64,000 bases of DNA from the NCBI GenBank assembly GCA_028280195.1, contig JANQMH010000061.1:62001-126000 (forward strand), read 5' to 3'. Below, piece after piece: positions 1 to 7,002 of the stretch. A model generated the notes under the pieces. The model saw only the letters and a list, made by a program, of their open reading frames with translations. It was not told where the DNA came from and did no database searches. Origin of the DNA: Exilibacterium sp. GTDB lineage: Bacteria > Pseudomonadota > Gammaproteobacteria > Pseudomonadales > Cellvibrionaceae. Position numbers and translations under genes: made by a program. Numbering within the stretch: position 1 is the first letter of the stretch; each line of letters opens with the position of its first letter.

Positions 1-407
1 GCCGTGGCCGTATGCCGGCCCTCATTCAGATTGGTGACGTAGAGCCGTTGAATGCCGCCCCGGGTCAGTGCCTGGCGCTGGCTTTCCGAGTAGATATGGG
101 TGGCCACCAGTTTGCCGTCGAGTTTGAGCTTGACGCTTTCGAGGGTAAAAAACTGGCCGGAACTCAACGACACAAATACCGAATACTTGGTGCTGGAGGG
201 AAACAGCAGGGTTTCTTCCATTACCCGCAGGTCCTTATTCAGCGAGACCACTTCGCTTTTCAGCGTCTGCAGCCCGCCGGAAATGCTCTTCAGCGTCGAC
301 AGCGCCTGGGCTTCGGCCGCGGGGCTGGCATTGTTTTCCCCATTGGCTGCCGATAGGCTCGACAATAACAGGGTCACACAAAAGGTAATGGCTATTTTTT
401 TTCGCAT
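1..407 (-). CDS. Exported coiled-coil protein, 3' end cut by window
   Basis: The reverse strand gives an open frame from an ATG at 407 running off the left edge, about 135 residues seen. It starts with a signal peptide (MRKKIAITFCVTLLLSSLSA), then a Ser/Ala-rich stretch and a probable short coiled coil around residues 35-65 (LKSISGGLQTLKSEVVSLNKDL), then a beta-rich part containing KYSVFVSL, GQFFTLESVKLKLDGK and LYVTNLNEGRHTA. This pattern resembles exported proteins often found with ExbB/TolQ-type channel genes in marine gammaproteobacteria, but that is from memory and the neighbouring genes are outside the window. No function is assigned. It faces away from the barrel genes to its right. 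Confidence 0.7.
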   Translation of the reverse strand, partial: MRKKIAITFCVTLLLSSLSAANGENNASPAAEAQALSTLKSISGGLQTLKSEVVSLNKDLRVMEETLLFPSSTKYSVFVSLSSGQFFTLESVKLKLDGKLVATHIYSESQRQALTRGGIQRLYVTNLNEGRHTAT

Positions 408-914
408 GGCGTTACAGCATCCACTTACAGCAAATTGGCTATGGTTCCACTCAGGCTGATGCCCGTTTGCCCGGCGTCCATGCTGTTTTCGAAGTCGGCG
501 GTAATCATCGCCGGCGATTTTTAAAGTCAGAAAAGCCTCGCACTCGCCAGCGGCCTGCGATCGGGCTTACGGGCTTACTAATATAGGTACCGGTATAGAG
601 ACAGGTGCCGATGCTTCTGCCTCACCGCCGAGAGTCTAAAGGCGCCCGCTTCCTTTTTTCTGGTGTGCGCGCCATCCTTCCGAGCCTGCTCCCGAGCTGG
701 TGCTTGCGGACTAATACCGTTGCCAATCAGCATATAACACATATTTGGGCCCCCATAGCCGCATTGACGAAAAAAACAATGTCCGTCACAGATGCAGCGG
801 GATGGGTCTCAAAATTTCAGAACTTTGTCACGGCACATACCTTTTTTTATTGGAGTGGCCTATGCATCGGCGCTAGCATTGGCGGCGATTGATACATCGA
901 ACAAGAGAGCTGTC
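408..914. other. Intergenic region, divergent promoters expected
   Basis: No convincing gene is seen in this 507-base stretch. It separates the leftward exported protein from the rightward barrel genes, so it should hold promoters for both. An open frame reaches upstream of 915, but its early residues look like translated non-coding sequence and the signal peptide begins only at 915. No repeat or operator stood out. Confidence 0.5.
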
Positions 915-1574
915 ATGGTAAAAAAAGGTCTGCGCACACTGTCAGCAATGCTTCTCGGCGGCATCGGTATTGCCGGTGGCGGGGCTGTATTTGCACAGGA
1001 TAGTCGGGATCAGGACTCATCGATAACGATCATTCAACCGGATAAGACTGTAGAAAAGGCCGAGTTCGCAGCGATAGACACGGAGCGATTCGAACTGGGG
1101 GTATACACCGGCAGCCTGTCGGTGGAGGATTTTGGCAACAGCGCAGTGACCGGTCTCGCCTTTACCTTTCACATTGATCCGCGCTTCATCGCCCAGCTTG
1201 GCTACGGTCAGTCCGATGTCGGCCGCGCCGCCTTTGAAGAGGCGCTGGGCAATGACTTCCTCAGCGACAGCGATAAAGAGTTTACCTACACCCACGTCAC
1301 TGCCGGCTATCGCCTGTTTTACGGGCGCTCATTTTTTGGCGCGCGCAATAAGTTCAATACCAACCTGTACCTCACCGCCGGACTCGGCAATGTCGAATTC
1401 GCCGGGGATACGCAGACGGGGCTGGTACTGGGAGCCACCTATAAGGTCGTGCTCAACGACTGGTTAACCTGTGATATTCACCTGCGCGATCATATTTTCG
1501 AACGCGAGTTCCTGGACGATAAGAAAACCACGCAGAATGTCGAGCTGGCGGTGGGTATCAATTTTCTGTTTTAA
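915..1574 (+). CDS. Outer-membrane beta-barrel protein (first of three)
   Basis: A 219-residue exported protein. The chosen ATG at 915 has a purine-rich site (AAGAGAG) just upstream and begins a good signal peptide (MVKKGLRTLSAMLLGGIGIA) ending near AVFAQ. The mature part has alternating aromatic/glycine strands typical of small OmpW/OmpA-like barrels: FELGVYTGSLSVEDFG, GLAFTFHIDPRFIAQLGYG, YTHVTAGYRLFYGR, NLYLTAGLGNVEFAG, and a C-terminal strand ending in FLF, the usual barrel-assembly signal. Phrases in it recur in the protein at 2385-2999 (D-x-F-x-LGVY/DVGVF, SVEDFG/NIEDFS, TAGLGNVEFAG/VAGIGDTDFGG), so the two are paralogues. Role unknown; probably structural or sensory in the outer membrane. 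Confidence 0.8.
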   Translation: MVKKGLRTLSAMLLGGIGIAGGGAVFAQDSRDQDSSITIIQPDKTVEKAEFAAIDTERFELGVYTGSLSVEDFGNSAVTGLAFTFHIDPRFIAQLGYGQSDVGRAAFEEALGNDFLSDSDKEFTYTHVTAGYRLFYGRSFFGARNKFNTNLYLTAGLGNVEFAGDTQTGLVLGATYKVVLNDWLTCDIHLRDHIFEREFLDDKKTTQNVELAVGINFLF

Positions 1575-1650
1575 GCACTGAGCTATGGTTAAGTACGAGT
1601 TGGTTAAGTACGAAATGTCTAAGGTACTGAATTTTGCGGGTGGAGCTGTT

Positions 1651-2415
1651 ATGCGGTTTGCTAAATTTATCGGACTAGTGATCACCTGGGCCTGTTGTGC
1701 CAACCCGGCGCTGGCGCAGGAGGGCGAACAGCGCCTGTTGCAGCTGGAGGTGATCGACCCCTTTGTCGAACTGCACACCGGGCCGGGTCGCGGCTATCCG
1801 GTGTTCTATACCATCGAGCAGGGTGAAACCATCGAAGTGTTGACGCGGCGTACAGGCTGGTATGAACTGCGCATGCGCGACGGCCGCAGCGGCTGGGCCC
1901 GCGCTTCACAGGTGGCGCGCACGCTGCTGCCCACCGGCGAGCCGGTGGACCTGCCTTCGGTCAGCTACGGCGACTACCTGAAAAACAGCTGGCGCGCCGG
2001 CTTCAATGCCGGGCAGCTTTCCAGTGATGAGGTCGACGGCATGGACACCTTCAGCTTTACCCTGGGCTACCGGCCGCTGAGCTGGCTGGGTCTGGAGGGT
2101 GAAGTCGGCAAATTGTACGACAATGAAATCAGGGGCGATTACTACAATCTGAATGTGCTGATCGAGCCGTTTTCCCAGTGGCGGCTGTCGCCGGTGCTGA
2201 TACTTGGCGGCGGCACCATAGAGATTGAATCGCAGCCCGAGCTGACGCCGCTGGAGTTTGAAGACGAGGATTTTTACAGTTACGGCCTGGCCGCCAATTA
2301 CTATATCGGCCGGAATTTTCTGATTCGCGCCGGTTATCAAAGCTACACCATTTCAGCCGACAATGACGACGAGAGACTCGATCGATGGAATATTGGTTTC
2401 AACGCATTTTTCTAA
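1651..2415 (+). CDS. SH3-domain plus beta-barrel outer-membrane protein
   Basis: 254 residues. ATG 1651 is preceded by GGAG at 1642-1645 and starts a signal peptide ending at ALAQ. Residues about 30-90 form a bacterial SH3 domain (VELHTGPGRGYPVFYTIEQG, then LTRRTGWYELRMRDGRSGWA), which in this family tends to bind peptidoglycan or protein peptides. The remainder is a barrel-like domain with FSFTLGYRPLSWLGLEGEVG and a terminal strand ending NIGFNAFF. An SH3 module on a small barrel suggests the N-terminus lies in the periplasm next to the cell wall. It follows the first barrel by 76 bases and its 3' end overlaps the next gene by 31 bases, so the three are likely cotranscribed. A short direct repeat (GTTAAGTACGA twice) lies just upstream at about 1588-1611. 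Confidence 0.75.
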   Translation: MRFAKFIGLVITWACCANPALAQEGEQRLLQLEVIDPFVELHTGPGRGYPVFYTIEQGETIEVLTRRTGWYELRMRDGRSGWARASQVARTLLPTGEPVDLPSVSYGDYLKNSWRAGFNAGQLSSDEVDGMDTFSFTLGYRPLSWLGLEGEVGKLYDNEIRGDYYNLNVLIEPFSQWRLSPVLILGGGTIEIESQPELTPLEFEDEDFYSYGLAANYYIGRNFLIRAGYQSYTISADNDDERLDRWNIGFNAFF

Positions 2416-2999
2416 AGACCAAAAACACCGCGCTGGCGGTTTTTCTCGGGCAGGCGGTGCTGGCGGCAGCGAGCGCGACGGCGCAGAGCAGTGCCGAGGA
2501 TATCGATACCGAGTATTTCGATGTCGGCGTGTTTGCCGGGGTAATCAATATCGAGGATTTCAGCAGCGATCTGGTATACGGGATCAACGCCACTTTCAAT
2601 ACCGATGAAAACTTCTTCATGCAGTTGAACTACCTCGAAGCGGATGCCTCGCTGTCGTCTTTCGAGGAAAGTCAGGGCAAGATTTTCTCCGGCGGCGACC
2701 GCACCTTTCGCCACTTTGATTTTCTGGTGGGCTATAACCTGTTTCAGGGGGAACTGTTCTTCTCCGAAGCCAATGCGAGGTTGTCGTCGCTCTACTTGGT
2801 TGCCGGCATCGGCGATACGGATTTTGGCGGCGAGGGCAGTTTTACCTACACCATCGGTATCGGTTATCAGATAGCGCTGACGCGGGACATCATACTGCGC
2901 TTTGACTATCGGGATTATATTTATAATACGAATTTGATTGGGGACGATAAATATACACACAATACGCAGTTGTCTGGCGGTTTGAGCTATTTATTTTAG
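2385..2999 (+). CDS. Outer-membrane beta-barrel protein (third of three)
   Basis: 204 residues, beginning inside the end of the SH3-barrel gene (31-base overlap) with GAGAGACTCG ahead of ATG 2385. A basic start (MEYWFQRIFLKTKNT) leads into a hydrophobic signal segment ending near ATAQ. The mature part is paralogous to the protein at 915-1574: DVGVFAGVINIEDFS, DENFFMQLNYLEAD, FRHFDFLVGYNLFQGEL, YLVAGIGDTDFGGEG and a C-terminal strand GGLSYLF. Overlap with the upstream gene argues for translational coupling. Likely an OmpW/OmpA-like barrel of unknown role. Confidence 0.78.
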   Translation: MEYWFQRIFLKTKNTALAVFLGQAVLAAASATAQSSAEDIDTEYFDVGVFAGVINIEDFSSDLVYGINATFNTDENFFMQLNYLEADASLSSFEESQGKIFSGGDRTFRHFDFLVGYNLFQGELFFSEANARLSSLYLVAGIGDTDFGGEGSFTYTIGIGYQIALTRDIILRFDYRDYIYNTNLIGDDKYTHNTQLSGGLSYLF

Positions 3000-3012
3000 C
3001 ACTGCAGTGGCA

Positions 3013-3200
3013 GGCCCTTTGCGGGTGTTGGGGTTCGAGACTCTCGACAGCAGGGATGCTGGCGAGAAGCCTACAGGGGTGGAGCGGACAAAGGCGAAGC
3101 ACCGCTTCGCCCCGCGGAACGACCGAAATCTGTGATTTCGGGCCGGGCCCGCTTGCGGGTATTCACGGCGTGTCTCGAACCCCAACACCCGCAGAGGGCC
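3013..3200. repeat. 188-bp element bounded by 29-bp inverted repeats
   Basis: The ends 3013-3041 and 3172-3200 are inverted copies of each other with one mismatch in 29 bases (core GCGGGTGTTGGGGTTCGAGA on the left). Between them lie two smaller hairpins, one around GGCGAAGCACCGCTTCGCC and one around CCGAAATCTGTGATTTCGG. There is no coding capacity. It sits in the convergent space between the barrel genes and the acylase, so it may act as a bidirectional transcription stop. Its form suggests a dispersed palindromic element or a non-autonomous MITE; no second copy was seen in this window. Confidence 0.65.
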
Positions 3201-3226
3201 GGGTCGGCTGGCACCGCCCCCATAGA

Positions 3227-5551
3227 CTATCGCACAGCCACAGAGGGTTTTGCCTGCACAGTAAAAGAGGTAATTTGCCGAAACGTTCTTCTAACTTCCT
3301 CCAACTCCATCGGCACCCGAATATACTCCCCCCGCTGCCACAGCGGCACCTGATCAATGGAATTGGCCGAATTTATCCAGCCGTCCTGCCCGCCGAAAAG
3401 TATAAAATAATTGGCATTGATATCACTCAAATCGGAAACATGCCGCGACTGCGCACCGTAAAATGCCGCGTGTTTCTCCGCGGTGAGATCACCGGCGGTT
3501 TTCATAATGGTTTCCGAATAGCCGGGCACGGGGATATCGTACCAGCGGTAGCGCCGGCCCAGCAGTGGAATATTGCCGAGAAAGTGCTGCACCTTCAGGC
3601 GGTGGATATCGCCCCATACCCGCCCGTCTTCCAGGTGCGCGGCGGTTTGCTGCAGCGATGCCTCGAGCAGCGGTTGTAATTCAGCGGCCGGCCGCTGTCT
3701 GAGATCTTCGTTGACCAGGTGAGGCAGATGGCTGTTTCTGCTCCACAGTTCAAACATATCTCCCTCATAGAGCAGCGGCGTGAAGCTGGAGAGCCACACA
3801 TGGTAGAGATAGGCGGTTGCCGACTGCGCGTGAAAATGGCCATCCCATCTAGCGATAGCCGCCAGCGCCCGCCGCGCCCGCGGGCTCAAGTCGAGCTTGT
3901 CACTGACATCGATCAGCGTATCCCGCACCGCAATATGACTGGCGCTGTAAACGTCCTGCTGCAGTTGCTTGATATCGGCGCGCGACCACCGCTCCCTGGC
4001 GGCCAGCCTGTTGTAGATTTGTTTGACCCGGTCATCCGGGCTGAACAGCCAGCCGAGGCGCAGATCCGCCGCTGCCACCGGTTTGTTATTGGCCGAGGCA
4101 ATCACACCGGTTTGCGGATTGACCAGGTAGGGCAGGCGATCCGGTTTGTAAATATCCTGCCAGGCCCGGTCGCTCTGCTCGGGTGTTACCCATAAGTCGC
4201 TGGGAAATACCGGCTGGCGCTTCGGTATCCAGGCGGCCAGCAGGTGGCCGACATTGCCGGCGGTATCGGCAAAGATGAAGTTCTGGCCGGGAATGGAAAA
4301 ACCCTCGATGGCTTTGTACATATCGCGCCAGCCGCCGGCCTTGGCAACGCCGAGCATGGCGCTGATCTCGTCACTGGGCTGATGACCGATCCAGCGCAGG
4401 GCCACCTGCTTGCCGGCGGGAAAAGCCAGCACCTCGGCATCGGAAATAACCGGCCCGTAAGCACTCAGACGGTTGCTCGATTCAGCATCCCACCACAGGC
4501 GTCTTTTGATGGTGTGAGTTTCGGAGGTGGTGTTTTCGCGCTCATCCAGTTCGACGAAATCGCTGGCTTCCTGGCGCATATTGGTACCGCCCCAGGCCAG
4601 GTCGGCGTTGCGCCCGAAAGCAAAAATCGGCAGCCCGGCGGGCATCATACCGACGACATGATAACCCGGGGATTTCAGCCCGGCGATTAACCACAGGTTG
4701 GGAATGGCAAAACCCAGGTGCGGATCGTTGGCAATAATGGGGGCGCCGGCGGCACTGCGATGACCGGCCACGGCGAAGGAGTTGCTGCCGGCGCGGATAT
4801 AGGGCGCGAGCATCTGCGCCAGCAGCTGCAGTTGCCGGGGCCTGGCGGATGCGGCAGCGGTTTGTGCCGGTACCTGAAAACTGGTTATGGTCTCGGCCTG
4901 AGTGCGGGCGATACGCTGCCAGATCTGCGGCCATTGCGCTTTTGCCCGCTGCGGCAGCAGCGATACGATGGCCAGCCAGTTGACATCGACGCCGCCGAGC
5001 CGCCCCAGGGCGATACTGTCCTCCAGCCGCCAGGGTTCATCGTCCATATTCAGCACCCGCATCTCGTGAGGCAGCGCTTTGAGATGGGATTTATAGTGAT
5101 TGACACCGGCGACATAAGCCTCGAGCCAGGCCCTGCTCGCCGCGGGCATCTGCGCGATCACCGCCGCCGCCGCGCGGTTGACGCCCAGCGCCCGCAGGGC
5201 CGCGTCGATATCGGTGGTCAGCGGGCCGAACATTTCCGAGATTCTGCCGAGGGCCACGCGTTTGCCGATTTCCATGGAGCCGAGGCGCAGGTGGGCGTGT
5301 ATCATGCCCAGCATCAGGGCGGCATCGGTGTCGGTGCCGGCTTCCACAAACGGCACCATGTAATCGTTCCAGTAGACGGTGGCCGGTTGCTGCAGCGGCG
5401 GCGCCGGGATGGCGGCAAACTGTGCGATGCGGGCGTCGGTGGGCGCGGACTTCGGCAGCGGCTGCAGTGTTGTGCAACTGCTTGTCAGCAGGGTCAGGAG
5501 CAGTGTCAGCGCGGCGAATAACAACGGGCGCAGCGGCTTGGCGGATATCAT
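3227..5551 (-). CDS. Penicillin-amidase-family acylase, lipoprotein
   Basis: 774 residues from ATG 5551; an in-frame TTG at 5572 is possible but the signal peptide fits the ATG better. The N-terminus is a lipoprotein signal (LLTLLTSSC lipobox), so the enzyme is likely membrane-anchored in the cell envelope. The family makes one precursor that cleaves itself; the new N-terminal serine of the beta chain is the nucleophile. Here that is Ser256 in AGSNSFAVAGHR, followed by the typical NDPHLGFAIPNLW. RNRDLAWG-like and GNVGHLLAAW segments further on also fit. Family members remove acyl groups from beta-lactams, N-acyl homoserine lactones or peptides; the substrate cannot be read from the sequence. 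It stands alone, leftward, with no partner gene. Confidence 0.85.
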   Translation of the reverse strand: MISAKPLRPLLFAALTLLLTLLTSSCTTLQPLPKSAPTDARIAQFAAIPAPPLQQPATVYWNDYMVPFVEAGTDTDAALMLGMIHAHLRLGSMEIGKRVALGRISEMFGPLTTDIDAALRALGVNRAAAAVIAQMPAASRAWLEAYVAGVNHYKSHLKALPHEMRVLNMDDEPWRLEDSIALGRLGGVDVNWLAIVSLLPQRAKAQWPQIWQRIARTQAETITSFQVPAQTAAASARPRQLQLLAQMLAPYIRAGSNSFAVAGHRSAAGAPIIANDPHLGFAIPNLWLIAGLKSPGYHVVGMMPAGLPIFAFGRNADLAWGGTNMRQEASDFVELDERENTTSETHTIKRRLWWDAESSNRLSAYGPVISDAEVLAFPAGKQVALRWIGHQPSDEISAMLGVAKAGGWRDMYKAIEGFSIPGQNFIFADTAGNVGHLLAAWIPKRQPVFPSDLWVTPEQSDRAWQDIYKPDRLPYLVNPQTGVIASANNKPVAAADLRLGWLFSPDDRVKQIYNRLAARERWSRADIKQLQQDVYSASHIAVRDTLIDVSDKLDLSPRARRALAAIARWDGHFHAQSATAYLYHVWLSSFTPLLYEGDMFELWSRNSHLPHLVNEDLRQRPAAELQPLLEASLQQTAAHLEDGRVWGDIHRLKVQHFLGNIPLLGRRYRWYDIPVPGYSETIMKTAGDLTAEKHAAFYGAQSRHVSDLSDINANYFILFGGQDGWINSANSIDQVPLWQRGEYIRVPMELEEVRRTFRQITSFTVQAKPSVAVR

Positions 5552-5647
5552 CTCAGCGCGGGACCTTTGCAAGCGGGCGGTGGGCAGTCTGCCTGTATAT
5601 ACGGCATTTTATTCGAGGCAGTTTAAAGAACCGTGAAGGTTGTGCGC

Positions 5648-6175
5648 TTAAAGCCGCTCGGCGACGACAAACGACCACCAGCCCTGTGGCTGCCGGTTCA
5701 ATATTGCCTGCCAGTACCAGGCCGATACGTCGCTCCAGCTGTTGCCGGCGCCGTCGGTGATATATTCGCACACCCGCAGGCGGCGGGCGGATTTGCCGGC
5801 GGAGAAGCAGCCCATGGCAGTGCCCTCAGCGTTGCGCTGCAGTGGCAGTGGGGTGATGCTGTAGCCGATGCCCTGAAAACAATCGGCCGCCGGGTGCAGG
5901 CGGCGGCTGGGTGAATGCAACCAGCGGACGATGATTTCCCGCTCACCGTCGGAAAACCGGCCTACCTGGCCGGGGAAATCCCGCACAAAGCGCCGCTCTC
6001 GCGCTGACAGCGGCAATGGGTGCAGGCGCCGGCCTTCATACTGCTCGGGCCAGCCTGGAAATGCCGCGCTTGGCAGCTGCGGCGCGCTTGTCGACGGCAC
6101 CAGCAGCGGCGCCAGTGCGGCGAAAAGCGCAGCACAGCCCAGCGCCGGCAGCGAGCTGCTCAGCCGCGCCAGCAC
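5648..6175 (-). CDS. Small exosortase-partner protein, EpsI-like
   Basis: About 175 residues. The start is set at GTG 6175, overlapping the exosortase end by 16 bases; it is uncertain because no good ribosome site is visible. It has a short N-terminal hydrophobic segment (LPALGCAALFAALAPLLVP) and then a soluble part containing RRLHPAADCFQGIGYSI and a C-terminal AWYWQAILNRQPQGWWSFV. The His-Pro...Cys...Gly-Tyr/Trp-Ser-Ile pattern resembles the HSPEVCLPGxGW motif of EpsI proteins, which accompany or are fused to exosortases. Its place as third gene of a VIT protein-exosortase operon supports this. The exact family is not certain. Confidence 0.7.
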   Translation of the reverse strand: MLARLSSSLPALGCAALFAALAPLLVPSTSAPQLPSAAFPGWPEQYEGRRLHPLPLSARERRFVRDFPGQVGRFSDGEREIIVRWLHSPSRRLHPAADCFQGIGYSITPLPLQRNAEGTAMGCFSAGKSARRLRVCEYITDGAGNSWSDVSAWYWQAILNRQPQGWWSFVVAERL

Positions 6176-7002
6176 GGCCGCAAGCCGTTGAGCGCAACCA
6201 GCAGCGCTGCTGCCGTGGCGAGAAATACCATAACGCCGACACCCTCGTGCCACCAGTGGGGTGCGGCGGGCCACAGCCCGGTCTGCAGGTAGAACAGGCT
6301 GGCGGCGCGCAGCACATTGCCGCAGATGATGAACACTGCACAGATGCCCAGTGCCTGCAGCGTCATCCAGAAGCTGAAGGCGCGCAGATAGGCGACACTG
6401 AAAGTCAGCAGCAGGCCGGCCCAGAGCATGGTGACACCGCTGCAGGGCGCGTCGAACTGCAGCATTTGATTTTGCCAGACCAGGTAGGTGCCCTCGCGCC
6501 GCACCGCCAGGCCGTTCATATTCAACAGCGGTACGGTGAGCCCGGCGCTCAGCAGGCGCGCCGGGTAGCCGAGGTAAAACTGCAGCGACGGCACCACCGG
6601 CAGGGCGCACAGCACCATGCCCCAGTAGGCGGCCACCGGCGGGCGGCCAAACGTGGCCAGGTGCAGCGTCAGCGACAGTGACAGGCAGGCAATGGCGGCG
6701 CGCAGGATTGGCGGCAGCGGCAGCATATGGCACAGCCCGTAAAGCAGCAGCAATAGCATCAGCGGCAGCAGTGAGAAGCGAAATACCCGCCGCTGGCGCA
6801 GTGCCGTGCCGGCCGCCAGGCCGGCGATCACCGCGGCCACCGCCAGCAGGCCGACAAGTTCCTCCGCACGGCCGTAGAGCCAGCGCCAGCTGTGCCAGTA
6901 GGCGGCCAGCTGGCAGGCGCCGAGCGCCGCCAGCCAGCTCAAGTCCCGGGCGAAAGCGGCGCCGGCGCGGCGGTATTGGGTTGTTGTTTTTTCAGTATCC
7001 AC
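6160..7002 (-). CDS. Exosortase-family transmembrane cysteine transpeptidase
   Basis: A polytopic membrane protein of about 280 residues with some eight hydrophobic segments. The three exosortase hallmarks are present in order: catalytic Cys in FDAPCSGVTMLWAG (codon 6442-6444), Arg in CGNVLRAASLFY, and His in WHEGVGVMVF. The family cleaves PEP-CTERM tails of exported proteins and attaches the protein to the cell surface. The start is uncertain: GTG 7002 is used, GTG 7038 is possible; both overlap the upstream VIT gene by 64-100 bases. Gene order VIT protein, exosortase, EpsI-like suggests one dedicated substrate. The numbered exosortase subtype was not assigned. Confidence 0.85.
   Translation of the reverse strand: MDTEKTTTQYRRAGAAFARDLSWLAALGACQLAAYWHSWRWLYGRAEELVGLLAVAAVIAGLAAGTALRQRRVFRFSLLPLMLLLLLYGLCHMLPLPPILRAAIACLSLSLTLHLATFGRPPVAAYWGMVLCALPVVPSLQFYLGYPARLLSAGLTVPLLNMNGLAVRREGTYLVWQNQMLQFDAPCSGVTMLWAGLLLTFSVAYLRAFSFWMTLQALGICAVFIICGNVLRAASLFYLQTGLWPAAPHWWHEGVGVMVFLATAAALLVALNGLRPCWRG

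Noticed and set aside
6016..6681. Long open frames on the plus strand opposite the exosortase gene
   Set aside because: They are antisense to a clearly recognised protein, consist of low-complexity Ala/Gln/Arg-rich sequence and match no family.
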